NCBI GenBank assembly: GCA_023897205.1
Contig: JAHWDD010000008.1
Span: forward strand, 3,224,001 to 3,288,000
Source of the DNA: Exophiala sp. HKRS030
Lineage: Eukaryota > Ascomycota > Eurotiomycetes > Chaetothyriales > Herpotrichiellaceae
DNA length: 64,000 nt
Direction of reading: 5' to 3'
Part shown: one piece after another, positions 33,728 through 45,233 of the stretch
Position numbering within the stretch: the stretch's first letter is position 1
Layout: each line of letters opens with the position of its first letter
The notes under the pieces: model-generated
What the model was told of the DNA's origin: nothing
The model's input: only the letters and a program-made list of their open reading frames with translations
Databases searched by the model: none
Program-made: the position numbers and the translations under genes

Positions 33728-36196
33728 CTAGTCGATCAGAGACTGGGACTGCTTCATCCATAACTCCTTATACCGATATCCGTTCTGGAGAAGCTGTTGG
33801 TGTGTTCCTTGCTCGATAATACGGCCTTGATCGATCACGAGGACGACATCGGCGTCAACGACGGTGGAAAGGCGATGAGCAATGACAAAGGTGGTTCTTC
33901 GGTTGGTGAGGTTATGTAAGGCAGTTTGAATCTTCGACTCGGTGATGGTGTCAATGGCCGAAGTCGCCTCGTCCAGAAGGACAATTTTGGGCCTTTTCAA
34001 CAAGACTCGAGCGATCGAAAGACGCTGCATCTCACCACCCGACAGCTTGATCCCACGCTCGCCGACTTTTGTGTGGTATCCTTGACTGAAAGTGAGAATC
34101 TTGTCGTGGATGGCTGCAGCCCTACATGCTTCAAAGACCTCCTCATCAGTCGCATCCAATCGTGCATAGCGAACATTGTCCAAGACGGTCGTATTGAAAA
34201 GGACCGTCTCTTGTGGCACGACGCCAAAGACTTCCCTCAAGGAATCCTGGGTGACATGTCGAACGTCCTGTCCGTCGATCAGAATCCTGCCGGAATTGAC
34301 ATCGTAGAAGCGCATGAGCAGTTTCAGGATTGTCGATTTGCCACTTCCTGTCTCTCCTATCAGGGCAATCTTCTGACCCGGCAATGCTTGAAAGCTGAAA
34401 TGATCCAACGCCAACCTGTCCTTGTGGTATCCGAATCCAACATCATCGAATTCGACTTTGCCTGCGCTGACATCAATCCGCCTCGCCCCTTCAATATCTT
34501 GGACCGTCGGAGTTGATTTGAAGAGTTGCAAGAGTCTCTCGGCGTCGATCAGGTCGGTTGTCAATTGGCGGTAGCTGTGACCCATCACCATGAGTGGCAT
34601 AGTGATGGTGTACCAGTAACTTTCCACCGCGATCACGGTCCCAATCGCTGCTAGTCCTTGTGACACTCGATGAGCGGCGAGGAGGATGACACCAATCTTC
34701 CCAGCCTGTTCGCAGAATTCTTGTGCTCCATAAAGGTAGATATAACTGTCATTACTGCGGAGATCAGCTTCGGCGATTCCTTTTAGGACCCTGGAAAGCC
34801 GGGCCTTTTCGTAGCCTCTTCGATTGAAGTACGACACGATGGGCCAGTGGCTGATGGTCTCGTACAGGATTTTGCTCTGGTCGCGTTCCCGTGCAGAGAG
34901 GTCTCTTCGGGAGGCGTTGACGAAAATGGTGATGTACGCTGTGAGGAAAGTGAAAGCAACGGCGACCGCCAGAACCAGAAGCACAGCATACCCATCAAGA
35001 AGGTACGCCACATACCAAAGGGCAATGAAAACATCCAGCACCCCGGGGACCACCTCCAAGACAACAATCTGAAGCAAGGAATTCAAAGAAGTTGCCTGGT
35101 CGAGGGCCTTGATGATCTCCCCAGAATCCTTTTCATCGTGAAAATCCATCGAGAGACGCATGACATGGTCAAAGGCAGCGACCACTAGCCTCTGGAATGA
35201 CCACATGGAGATGCGTCGCTCAATCATCTGGTTCAGAGCCCCGAAGCCTGTGGAGTCCGCGGCCAAAAGTCCGAAGAGCCCGTACAGACCGACGTCCAAC
35301 CACGGGATCCTTCGCTCGGCCGTGAGCCTGTTGATGATTATTCCTAGCTGTCTCGGGGCCAGGACATTCAAGGCTCTGGTAAGTAGGATGTTGACAATCA
35401 AAACAAGGATAGCCAGGGTCAGTCGGGTATTGCCTGAAGGCCAAATATATTGCCAGAAAATGCCAAATTCTTTCAGATAACCAACCCAGCCTCCGGAGCT
35501 CTTCAGCCTCTTCTGCTGAATCTCCTTCAGTTCTCTATCCGACTCGTCATCGTCATCACTGTCCGACTCATATCCAGAAATCGTGTCGCTGTCCGAAGAC
35601 CTGTCGGTTTTTGAGTAGGATGGGTTCGTATTCTGCTGTGTCGCCTCGGAGGACCAAGATGGCGACATCAATGGTCTTGTCTCGTCTGTGTCATCCGCGT
35701 CGTCCCTCGGTGCTGACTGGCATCTACCCGAAGCCAGGCCAAGAACCGAGAGACCGGCCATGAGAACGAGTGAAAATATCTGGACAGCAAGACTTGGCCA
35801 GTACAACTGTGAAGTGGTGAGAGAAAGGCCGGTGTAGGTTATTTCCAGAACAAGTGTCAAGACCCATGCCGGGAGATAATGTCGCGAAATTGGAGATGGG
35901 GTTTGGGCTAGGCTCAGAGACAGCGTCGTCCATAGCAAAACTTCCGCAAGCATATGAATGTGGGCATCTTTGCGGAACTCGACACCTGGAAGTACCTCAA
36001 GGACGGATTGAGTCAGATAGGCGACCGCTATGGTCCAGCTGAGCCAAAGCGCTGGCCCTCGCCATAATCTGTGCCGCTGCTCTTCATTGATGCTCGTGGC
36101 CTGACAAGCAAAGTAGATATTAAAACCGATAAAACATACTGCAGAAAGAATTGGCGATGCATAGCGAAAGACAGTGAGTACTAGGCCGGCCGACAT
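33728..36196 (-). CDS. ABC half transporter, HMT1/ABCB6-like
   Basis: Intronless 822-residue ABC transporter of the ABCB half-size class, with an extra N-terminal membrane domain as in fission yeast HMT1 (vacuolar, phytochelatin or metal tolerance). About five TM segments span residues 8-160. A very acidic linker follows (DDADDTDE, SDSDDDDESD, residues about 175-225), then a six-helix ABC membrane domain (about 250-560) and one nucleotide-binding domain. Walker A is GETGSGKST, the Q-loop is VVPQETVLF, the signature is LSGGEMQRLSIARVLL, and Walker B is IVLLDEATSAID. The H-loop is VIAHRLSTV. It probably acts at the vacuolar membrane as a homodimer. It is tail-to-tail with the Zn2Cys6 regulator (52 bp). 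Confidence 0.93.
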   Translation of the reverse strand: MSAGLVLTVFRYASPILSAVCFIGFNIYFACQATSINEEQRHRLWRGPALWLSWTIAVAYLTQSVLEVLPGVEFRKDAHIHMLAEVLLWTTLSLSLAQTPSPISRHYLPAWVLTLVLEITYTGLSLTTSQLYWPSLAVQIFSLVLMAGLSVLGLASGRCQSAPRDDADDTDETRPLMSPSWSSEATQQNTNPSYSKTDRSSDSDTISGYESDSDDDDESDRELKEIQQKRLKSSGGWVGYLKEFGIFWQYIWPSGNTRLTLAILVLIVNILLTRALNVLAPRQLGIIINRLTAERRIPWLDVGLYGLFGLLAADSTGFGALNQMIERRISMWSFQRLVVAAFDHVMRLSMDFHDEKDSGEIIKALDQATSLNSLLQIVVLEVVPGVLDVFIALWYVAYLLDGYAVLLVLAVAVAFTFLTAYITIFVNASRRDLSARERDQSKILYETISHWPIVSYFNRRGYEKARLSRVLKGIAEADLRSNDSYIYLYGAQEFCEQAGKIGVILLAAHRVSQGLAAIGTVIAVESYWYTITMPLMVMGHSYRQLTTDLIDAERLLQLFKSTPTVQDIEGARRIDVSAGKVEFDDVGFGYHKDRLALDHFSFQALPGQKIALIGETGSGKSTILKLLMRFYDVNSGRILIDGQDVRHVTQDSLREVFGVVPQETVLFNTTVLDNVRYARLDATDEEVFEACRAAAIHDKILTFSQGYHTKVGERGIKLSGGEMQRLSIARVLLKRPKIVLLDEATSAIDTITESKIQTALHNLTNRRTTFVIAHRLSTVVDADVVLVIDQGRIIEQGTHQQLLQNGYRYKELWMKQSQSLID

Positions 36197-37108
36197 GATG
36201 TGCTGTAAAAGAGCTCAGAATGAAAACGCTAACGTCGATATGCAAAATAGCGATATGCAAAACAGCGGAGGTTTTAGAAGCCAAGTAAAAAAGCTGGAGA
36301 AAAAAAGAGGTCCAAGTATCATGACATCCGATGAAGACATGTTATACAATAATACTGTGCTGGAGTGTGTGTAGCAAAAGCGACCCTCCTGTGCCGAGAT
36401 GAATGACGACCGACGCCCCTGACATCAACCGCCACATGTGAAAACGCTGTGGCCTTATACAGTGACTCACCGGTGGCTTTTTAGCCGTGTTCGTAGGGGC
36501 AACGAAGGGCTGAGTTTTCAGCCTAACCATGATCTTTGACTCCCAGCCTTGTACGTTTTAACAACCGGCCTGGACAATTGGGGGAATAAATGCTCTGAGC
36601 GTGCTCAATTCAGAAAAATTACCAGTGGTGACGCGTTAAGGATTTTTGGGTAAGGCCAGTGCGTCCCACCACAATCACCTCTTATTACATATGTGCGCGT
36701 ACCGTATTTCTTTGTGCACCGGTTGGAAAGCCTGGAAGGTGGCGGCGAAGCGCCTGGACTCATGAAATATTAGGCTCTCGGAGCTTGCGCCTCCTAGGCC
36801 AAAAAAATCGAACATCCCTGCAGATCCCGCCTGTAGATGATTTGCTGGTCTCCTCTGGGCTGCTCGTATTGGCGGTCTACATCCCGTTTCACTTGACCTC
36901 ATGCGGTAATAATAGCCCTCACGAGTCAGAGGCAGCTCGTAATAATCCCTTATCAAAGGTGTTGATTGGGATTCGGAATGATGACATCCTTCATTGAAGA
37001 TATCAGTTGTCATACGAGGGGGGCAAGTTTAGATTTTGAAAAGATAGCAAATGTGGTTTCTCTTGCCTTGTTCTACCCAGATACGGATCCCCATCATACT
37101 GTACATTT
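36197..37108. other. Intergenic, ABC transporter promoter side
   Basis: About 910 bp between two minus-strand genes. Near the ABC start there is a short imperfect duplication (GATATGCAAAA twice at about 36237-36261). No gene is seen. Confidence 0.4.
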
Positions 37109-39631
37109 TCAGAACGCCACCAGGGCCGCAAATACAGCAACGCACAGGGCATAAATGCCGTCAACGTGAAATGTAGCCGCACCGTTCGCTTTGCTGCCAT
37201 CGCCGGACCCTGTCCCATCTTGACTGCTACTGTTCTGGCTGTCAGTGCCGCCCGTGACGTCCGGAATGAAATCGGTGACGTTGGTAGGATTGCCATCATT
37301 GAACAGCGTGGCGTTGCCACTCAAGCTGCTCTTGTGATTAGTGCTGCCGTCGACACACAGTGAGTAGGGCTTAGTGCCGTTTGTGCCAAACGCTTGCCCT
37401 GCTACGGTGGCCCAGATGGAACCCACGCTTGACACGTGCTCGGGTGTGTAAAAGAGACGGCAGTCGGCAGCTTCGTACACGAACTGCAACGGTGTGTAGC
37501 TGGTGTCTCCCTCCGCGATGTTGTTGCGCATGTTGAACGAGATCTCATTGGTCTTTTCGCCGCCGCTTGCAGTCCTCAAGGTCACGTAGTCACCGAGATT
37601 GTAGATGGTCTCGAGCGAGGTTCCCTTCATGGCATCCAGTGTGGCATTGTCCGCCACTTCATAGGCGAGATTGGTGATTGCGATGAGGTTGCTGAAGTAG
37701 ATCACTTGGCTACCTTTGACTTGCCCAAGGGTCTGCATTGGCCCCGTCTGCGATCGCCCGCCAATAGCGATTGACTTGACTTTGCCCTGCCACTTCAGGA
37801 AGTGTGTGAGCAGGGTGCAGGTGGAACCGCAGTTTCCATCGGTGAGGACAATCATGTTCTCTGGCTCAAACGGCTGCGGAGCGAGGTTGCTCTCGTTGGC
37901 GTACCCAGAAATTACGATCGCGCTGAATGATTCATCGTACTCGGGATCCGAGAGATTGTAACGATTCAAGTTGGTAGACTGGCCGTGGCCGGGGACCTGG
38001 ACAGGGCCGTAGTAGTCGTCGAAAGATGAAAACGCCTGGAGGGAGTCGTTGAGGTATGTCTCCGCGGCGAAGACAGTAGTCCCACCCATATCACCAAAAT
38101 TGGTATAGTTGTCAGGCTGCTCGTGCAGAGCCTCGGTGGACAGATTCGTGATCACTCTGCCGAGCAACTCAAACCCTTCGTGGGCTCGAGAATTCGATGC
38201 ACCGTAGGGTATCAACGAAGGGAATAATTGTTTGAAAGTATCATAACCAAGTCCAACGCTGCCTCCACCATTGCCCGACAAGTCTATGATGAGATTTCTC
38301 TTCTTTTGTTGACGACAAATATCAAGGTAGTCGGTTAGAGAGTTTTGGAAGCTCGAGGCTGCAGTTTCAGACATTTGACGGAGGGCCAAAACAGCGAGGT
38401 CTTCAAACCCTGGATCGTCAAAGACATACCCAGATAGCGAACCATCCTCCGAGATGACAGTGGGGGTTGGGTAGTGATCAATTTGTGTGATTTTAGTGGC
38501 ACTATCACTGGCACTCGCACTTGCAGTGGCAGTGGGTGTTGCCGACTCGACTGATGCTGTGGCCGACGCGGATGACCGGGCATCTTTCTCGGTAGCGTTC
38601 AAGAATTTTTGATAGAAACTGTCACCATCCACAATGCCCGTGAAGTTTGCATTCACCAGTGCGAAATTGTCCTTCTCCACGCCGGTGCCATTCTCATATG
38701 TGAGTGATGTTGACGGACCAGGATAGAAGAGCAACATCCCTGTGAAAGTCCCGAGGCTTGGGCCGGAGTTCTCTCCGCTGTTGAAAGAGTAGAAGAAGTT
38801 ATTGTAGATCGCATCCGGATCTTGTGGACCACCAATCATACTTTTGTTGCTGCCAATGGCCAAGGCATACTCAGCAGCGTCGGCACCGTTGATGGAGGCT
38901 ACCGCTGGTGGGTTTGGACCACCAGATAGGTAATCTCGAACGTCAGCTACAGGTCCTGTTAGCCGGCGCCTAGAGATGTACATGTCTCGACGTACCTAGA
39001 AAATAAATGCGAGGAAGCCGAGATCCATCCATGGAAACTGAAACAAGAGGACCGAATTGCGACTGGTAGCTGAAGATACTCAATCCGTCGGGCACAAAAG
39101 CCAAATGGCCGTCATGAGCACTCGCCAGAATCAAGGTAAGGTTGCCTTCAAACTCCATCTCCTTTTGAATTGCTCCAGATTTCACCGAGCTTCGCAGTGC
39201 AGCCAGCTTTTCTGTGAGGTTAACCGCGGCCATGGGATATCCGTCTGGGGGCGAAGCCAAGAACTCTAGAGTCGACTGGAATTCAAGCATCGCGGCGAGC
39301 CCATCGATCAGCTTCACGGCATCTTCCTGGACCACAGGCACGGAGGCAGCACAATCGTGCGCGAGACTGGCAGCGAGGAGAGGTCCAATGGTTGCTCGTA
39401 CTGTCAGCCCTTGTCCATGAAACCACACGGGAAGAGCACTGTACCAGACGGAGAAGTTGATGCATAGGAAGCTTGAATGCTGCTCACTTGGGCGCAGGCT
39501 GGCAAAGTTCCAGACGCAGTCGCTATGCTCGGCGTATTGGCGGCGGTTGAAGCCAATACTGAGGATGTCTGCTGACCTTTGGCAACAAAGCCAAGGGCTA
39601 AGAGAGATACAGCTGCTCTCGGCGAGATCAT
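37109..39631 (-). CDS. Secreted GPI-anchored S41 (CPAF-like) peptidase
   Basis: Predicted 809-residue extracellular protein. Exons in coding order are 39631-39445, 39400-38996 and 38946-37109. It has a signal peptide (MISPRAAVSLLALGFVAKGQ) and a Cys-containing N-terminal domain (PACAQVSS, LAHDCAASVP). A PDZ-like part follows (PPAVASINGADAAEYA). The S41 core shows LIIDLSGNGGGSVGLG and DGNCGSTCTLLTHFLKW, where the Ser in GSTC is the presumed nucleophile. The tail is Ser/Asn/Gly rich and ends in the hydrophobic stretch YALCVAVFAALVAF, a typical GPI-anchor signal. The second intron acceptor was placed at 38947 because the branch CTAAC lies just upstream; an earlier AG would add three residues. 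A Ser/Ala/Thr repeat (TASASASDSA) lies mid-protein. It is probably cell-wall bound. Confidence 0.9.
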
Positions 39632-41639
39632 CTTGCTCTGCGTAATCTCAAATTCTCTCAAAATACTTTGATGCCAAGGAAATGAGAGAAAACGCAGAAA
39701 CACAAGATATCAGATTGAAACTCAGGATGAATATCTGTCTGGGGAGCTGAGGTATTTAAGATAATCCATGACCAGCTATCCTGCCTTTTTCGCATGTCTG
39801 GTCGCAGCCAGATTCCCGTGGACCTGGGGATGTGGGTTCGCGGTGTTTGAGTTGAGAGACATCGGCCACCAACGAGGCCGACGATAGGTTGGTAGAAGTT
39901 TGGGGGCCATCGTTTGGGATGATCCAGGGTCACTTCGCTGCTGGGTAGTGGTACTCCTACCTGCACAGGATAGAGAAGGAAGAGGTAGTAATAGATATTT
40001 CCATGAAGATCGTCGTGGTCGGAGACCCCAGAGCGGCCTTCCGCATTTCCTAAATAGGTGCCTCCGTAGAGAGATGTGGGATCGTTCAGTACATCAGCCA
40101 CTCGTAGACGCTTGATTGGGGCGTAGAGCATACAATAGGTAATGAGACGGGGTACAGAGTTTGGAACAATATCATAAGGATTCTAAGAGAACTATCCAGG
40201 TACCATTATACTCGACGTGGGCTCGTGGCGTTGTCGTGAGATATTAGTGCAACAGCAAAAACCATCATGGTTGTTAGTCATGGCTGACTGGTCCTTGTCT
40301 CGGCAAGAGTACCCCGATGCTCTCAAACGACATCCTTGGCGGGTACACCCTGTGCTGTCCTGTTAATGTCCTCATCGACTCAGATTTCTCGTTTGCTGAC
40401 AGCTGCGGAACCTCTTCTGCACGTTGGACAGACTAAATTGAGGTGCACTCAGGTCAAGAATGCCGAAGCCGATCAGACCTAGATTAAATATTGTACTTGG
40501 CAACTACTTAGTAAAGAGTGGGCTGATGACCGCATCGGCTGGTCTCTAGAGAAAAGCTTCAGCAATCCTTTTCCTTGCTTCTGCAGGTGGATATCACATC
40601 CTCCGCCCGTGATGGGGAAATTAACCAGACGACATCTATCCACTCAAAGTAAAAGAGACGAATTAGGCGTCTAGATTGCCGACGATTGTAGATGCTGACG
40701 CCGGAGGAAACACTGTTGTCCGACGGGTATCGATGACGTCCAGGAGCAACGCCTCGAGATGGTGGGAGTTATCCGCAGCAATGGTTCAGAAGGCCGAAGG
40801 TAAGGAAACGTATAACACACGGCGTGTATATTTATGATGTTGCACTCTATCGATATGAACAATGGCACCAGTTGATTTAACTCAGATCTCAATCCAAGAG
40901 CTTGAGTCTTCCAGTCTTCTTTGGATCTCCTACCTAGCTATCTTCTATGTTTCTGGTCTCGAAACTCCTCCAGAACCTCTAGTTTCTCGCTTCACCGCAC
41001 CTGTTCTTTGCGAGCTTCGGTTTGAGCTGTAGTAAGGGCTTTGCTTCGGCCCACTCTGGCATTCCTGCCTAACCTTGATTGGACGCCCTTTGCTTACACA
41101 ACGGCCAAATCCGGAGTAGGCATTGGGATTGTATCATTATGAGGCCGCGCAAAACGTGGAAGTAGAAATCTGGTACGGTTGGAGATGAACTGGTCCTGTG
41201 TGAGACGGAGGCTCGGTGAACAGAGCTTTTGAGCTATATCCTCCGCGTATCTGCGACAAAGAATCCGCAATATTCACAATAACAGATCTTACCCTGTTCT
41301 GGCCGAAAGTCGTGTCCAATTAATGTCGTCCCCCAGATCAGCAGCCCAGCAACAGCTTATCGAAACGGGAAGGTGAAAATACCAAGGCCAGGATAGTAAC
41401 CGGGTTAGCCGTAATCAACGGCGCGTTCGAGTCGTTTAGCCGATGGTTCCTTTTCCTGGCTGATAGAATTCTTCCAGATGAAGAATCACAAGTTCGGCTC
41501 ATGGCGGTCCATCCTCGCTTTCAGGCCGGTGTGCGGATGGCTGCCATGCAGAAACATCTGGCGATCATGGATGTGGTGATGGGTGGAGTATTGGTCACCG
41601 GTAGTGGTAGAGCTCGATGCGGCGGCTTAGTCACTGAAG
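39632..41639. other. Gene-poor intergenic region
   Basis: About 2 kb with no supported gene. The left part is the S41 gene's promoter and leader. Open frames here lack family features. Confidence 0.4.
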
Positions 41640-42070
41640 GAAGATTAGAAACATGTCGTAACACCATCGGGTCAAATCCTACCATCTGTCTGTGGTCTAG
41701 ACCCCATTGGATGGAACGGTCCATTCGGTTGGATAAACGCTGTCATGATGGGAAGTCTCTTGGGAAGACCCAGTTATACCGACGCCGGAGCCACATAAAA
41801 TATGGATATAGTTGCGAAGCAGTGCATTCCGCCATGCTACTCTTCTCCAAGCCTGGAGTCGTCTGGATTTGCACAGCTCAAACACTCGCATGGTATTCGC
41901 CCTCGGCAGGTTTTTCATATCCCGATGCTATAGCCAATACCCTCCGTTCGGCTGTTGAAGCAGGCCAGTACCATTGCCATCTTGACACGCCGTACCGATG
42001 TGGTAAACTTGCACTAGCAGTGATTCAAAGGCCTGTCTTGCTCGGAATGTCGATGAGACCAGACCCTGGC
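41640..42070 (+). pseudogene. Possible relic of an MFS sugar transporter
   Basis: Fragments that together recall a lactose-permease-type sugar transporter appear in shifting frames. GVVWICTAQTLA is followed, after a frame change, by MVFALGRFF (the TM4-to-loop area of such carriers). After another change comes TPYRCGKLA, like the conserved P-x-Y-R-G-K-L-A loop. GWINAVMMGSLLG upstream could be an earlier helix. No intact start, end or splice pattern could be built. This is weak pattern matching on short pieces and could be coincidence. It is not called as a working gene. Confidence 0.25.
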
Positions 42071-42388
42071 TAGTGCTCCGGCGTTACACCCCCGTTCTTT
42101 GGGTATTCTTTGCTCAAAAGTTCCTGCCATATCTTCCTTGAGTGATCCAATGAATGGCAGTATCATAGTTGTATCCAGGCTCTGAGGTCTGTCACCGCGA
42201 TCGCTGCGAGTTGCCATGGCAGCGCATGCAGTGACGGCCAAGTAGAAGAGACTCGACCAAGGAGAAAGTGTGCCTCAGACTGTATCCGATCACCTAGCGG
42301 AATTGGGTGATTATTTTGGATGTCGATGGTATAAGAAGAGCTGCTTAAATAATTATATTCACTTTCTCTTGACGGGTGACGGCATTCA
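42071..42388. other. Intergenic spacer
   Basis: About 320 bp downstream of the possible transporter relic and before the stop of the minus-strand unknown gene. Nothing is seen. Confidence 0.35.
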
Positions 42389-43216
42389 TCAGTGTACGTC
42401 CACACAGGCGTTGAAAGGCAAAAGTTTCTTCCGCGATGAAGGCGTGCTTTGCCTTGGGCGTATGCGCTTTGGGCCGTAGTCTGCCTTTCGCCAATCCCTC
42501 GAGAATAGTTGGAGTGTGCTGTTCGTTGCGGCCAGCCTTGCCTTTTTTACATCGCCCTCACCCATGTCTTCGACATCGCTACGTTTCCTTTTGGAAAAAC
42601 TCGGCATGAAACCGTCATCTGCTGGAGCGGAATGTGACGTAGGAGGGCTTTTTGAAAGTGCAGGAATTCCAAAGCGTGATGTCTGAGTTGAAAAGGTCTT
42701 CATAAAGGTCATCTTGGCTGCATACTGTTCGTAGTTCTCTGGCGCACCAGACTTTATCCGTTTCGCAGTAGTATCTTCTTCTGGACCGTCGATATCGGGA
42801 ACTGTAGTTTCGGACGACTCGGGGTCACTACAACTTTCACTTTCGCCGCTTGTAAAACTGCTGATGGAGCCAGGTGTAGGAGTTTGACCCTGCAGAAACC
42901 TGGCTTCTCCCTTTTCTAAGTCGAGAGGATGTGTGCAAGTCCAGATCTGAGATAAAACCGGATCCCGGCGAGCCCAAGCCGGCGAGGCCAAGGACAGGCC
43001 TTGCTCGCAATCTTTTGTATTTTCGCACCCCCAGACATCCTCTTCTCTGGAGCCAGAGGAGACTGAGTGCGAGAGAAACTGCCGTAATCGCAGGCTGGTG
43101 CGCGCAAGGATTGTAGGTATGAGGGCTTGGTAGGATTCGTCTATTGTTGGAGGCGGCGTCGCCAATCTTGTGGTATCCAAGCACAATGGAGGAGGGGATT
43201 GATCCATGCAGTGCAT
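42389..43216 (-). CDS. Unknown protein, Ser/Pro-rich with basic nuclear-type tail
   Basis: Intronless 275-residue protein that I do not recognise. It has low-complexity Ser/Glu/Pro segments (SSFTSGESESCSDPESSETT, DIDGPEEDT) in the middle. The C-terminal half is basic, with clusters FSKRKRSDVEDM, GDVKKARLA, GPKRIRPRQ and SSRKKLLPF that look like nuclear localisation signals. A short segment AAKMTFMKTFSTQTSRFG may be a conserved block. The start could be 43216 or the second Met (43207). It is head-to-head with the FHA-kinase gene, with about 300 bp between starts. The long biased but uninterrupted frame and sensible promoter context argue for a real gene. A nuclear regulatory role is only a guess. 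Confidence 0.65.
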   Translation of the reverse strand: MHCMDQSPPPLCLDTTRLATPPPTIDESYQALIPTILARTSLRLRQFLSHSVSSGSREEDVWGCENTKDCEQGLSLASPAWARRDPVLSQIWTCTHPLDLEKGEARFLQGQTPTPGSISSFTSGESESCSDPESSETTVPDIDGPEEDTTAKRIKSGAPENYEQYAAKMTFMKTFSTQTSRFGIPALSKSPPTSHSAPADDGFMPSFSKRKRSDVEDMGEGDVKKARLAATNSTLQLFSRDWRKADYGPKRIRPRQSTPSSRKKLLPFNACVDVH

Positions 43217-43524
43217 GGCGCACTCTTCAATCGCTTAGCGATATGTCATTGGTACCTCGAGGATGGATTCATCACGATCATGGCGATGGTGATGGTGATG
43301 GATGTCCCCAAGACTGCGCTTTATGTGTCGTGGTTGGGAGAGTGGCAATGGCTCTTGTGAAGAGCACAGAGAGCCAAGGCGCAGTTATCCACGTGATCTT
43401 GCTGGTTGCAATATATAATTTCGTATTTGGTTTCCAAGTTCCGCCGTATACAACGTGCTCAGCCATCTGGCGTTGGCTTAGCCTTTCTTACACTACGTGG
43501 ATGAACCAGAGTACGAGGTCAAAT
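43217..43524. promoter_or_regulatory. Divergent promoter, unknown protein / FHA-kinase
   Basis: About 300-bp head-to-head spacer. The kinase frame remains open back to 43144 and so overlaps the opposite gene's start. I regard that as chance, because the prefix is unconserved. Confidence 0.4.
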
Positions 43525-45233
43525 ATGGCCAATACAGAAACCTCTACTTGTACACCTGATCGTGATACTGCTTCTGCAAGTCCGCCTCCTTTGGGACCAT
43601 TTGCTAGCTTGGTCCCATTGAACAGAGATGCACGCGAGAGGTTTTCTTCCGCCGTTCAGACCATCCTCGACAATCCTGATCAGTGGGAACGTGCCAGAAA
43701 CAATCTCAGGTGGGAGCACAATCGGCATGAGTCGGTGAGCACAAACAGTGTCTTCTCCGATGCAGAAGATGTCGCTCAAGAAACCACCGTTTATGCGCAT
43801 CCTGCGTATATCGGAGAGTATTTGTTCCAGTTGGACCATCCTCCTCGGCAGGGTGCATGGATCCTCGGCGATGGACGAGGCTCATTTCGTACTGATGTCG
43901 ACTTCCTCTTGACAGCGCCGCATACTTCGCGTGCTATAGCAGGCAGACATGCCCTGATCTACCATGACAAGAGGACTAGGCGCCTTCTACTTAGAGCCAA
44001 CCACAAAGTCATTGCACCATCCCCAAGCAATCCCGGCACTTCGATAATGCTCAACAGGAAATCTGATCCTCAGACAATGGAACTAGTGCGCCGTCACGAA
44101 CTGAGAATTGGGACATGCACCTATCTCTTTGATTATACGGACGCCGCAACTTCCACACAGTACTCCGTGCGCCTCGGCGATTTCATGCGTAAAATTTATG
44201 GCGAACAGTGGCAAGGGATCAATTCTCTGACTCCAGGCCTTCTTAGCGTTACACCTGACGAACAATCGATGCGCTTTGGCAAGTACAGCTGGCCCATTGG
44301 CGCCTTTGCGGAGGGTACATTCGGCCAAGTAGTCGCCGGAACAACCATCAGTGGAGAAGCCATTGCCGTAAAAAGGTTGAAGTTTCCGAACGGTAACGAC
44401 CTTGCAAAAATTCAGAAAGTTATGGCACATCTCCAGGGCCATGTATGTTCTTTTCATGAATATGAATATTTGTAATCGTAATTGACCTGGTGCAGCCTCA
44501 TATTGTACAGCTACTCGACTGCTTTGCTAACTCCGATGCAAAGATTCCCGAAGCCTACTGTTTCTACCGACCATTTTGCATAGGCACTTTGATAGATGTC
44601 TACCGTGCTAATATTCCTCTACAGTCTTTCATAAGGCTCACTCACCAATACTTTGCGGCCCTGGCATATATGCACGAAGAGAGACATACTATGCATCGTG
44701 ACATCAAACCTTCCAATCTTGGCGTCCAGCATCTTGAACCTAGCCACGGTGTTCTACTTGATCTGGACGATGCTATAGCTGCCGAGTCTTCGACGGATCA
44801 TCAAAAAGGAACCATCGCTTATCTTTCACCAGAAGTAGTGGCCATGAAAGACCCAAGTCTCAAAATCGAATTTTCCACGAAATGGGGGGTCGAGTTCACG
44901 GAAAGTTACGGCCCAGAAAACGATAATTGGGCTCTAGCAATGTCTATATATCATGTATATTTTCGGAAGATCCACAGGACACTAACCACACCGCAACTGG
45001 TGGAGTTTATCAGAGAAGATATACAACGCGAGTCAGAAGCAAACTCTTCCTTTGCACCCCTTGGCGACGTTCTTTTGGCTTTACTTGTTGTCGATCGCAG
45101 CCAACGAATGTCGGCGTCTATGGTGGCACGAGAGCTGTTGCTTGTTCTTGAAGCAGGTCAAAAGCGAGGTATCTCAGAAGCATCTGACAACAACGAGGAT
45201 ACGTCAGCCAAGATGCTATCCAGTCGCCCGTAG
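43525..45233 (+). CDS. FHA-domain Ser/Thr protein kinase-like protein with DLD motif
   Basis: Predicted 551 residues with exons 43525-44442 and 44496-45233 (junction HLQGH|PHIVQLLDC). An FHA-like phosphothreonine-binding domain covers about residues 95-215 (GAWILGDGRG, SRAIAGRHALIYHD, ELRIGTCTYLFDY). A kinase domain starts near 255 with the glycine loop GAFAEGTFGQVVAG, the ATP-binding Lys in AVKRLKF, and the catalytic loop HRDIKPSN. In place of DFG it has LLDLDDA, so the metal Asp is kept but the Gly is lost. A later GTIAYLSPEVV matches the APE region. The overall order resembles fungal checkpoint-like FHA kinases but is diverged. The start may instead be the Met at 43501. Activity is likely but not certain given DLD. 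Confidence 0.85.

Noticed and set aside
41501..42073. 190-codon open frame as a functional gene
   Set aside because: The frame itself is not transporter-like throughout; similarity hops between frames, so a relic is the better reading.
43144..43524. N-terminal extension of the FHA-kinase frame
   Set aside because: It overlaps the start of the opposite gene and encodes a biased, unconserved stretch; Met at 43525 (or 43501) is preferred.
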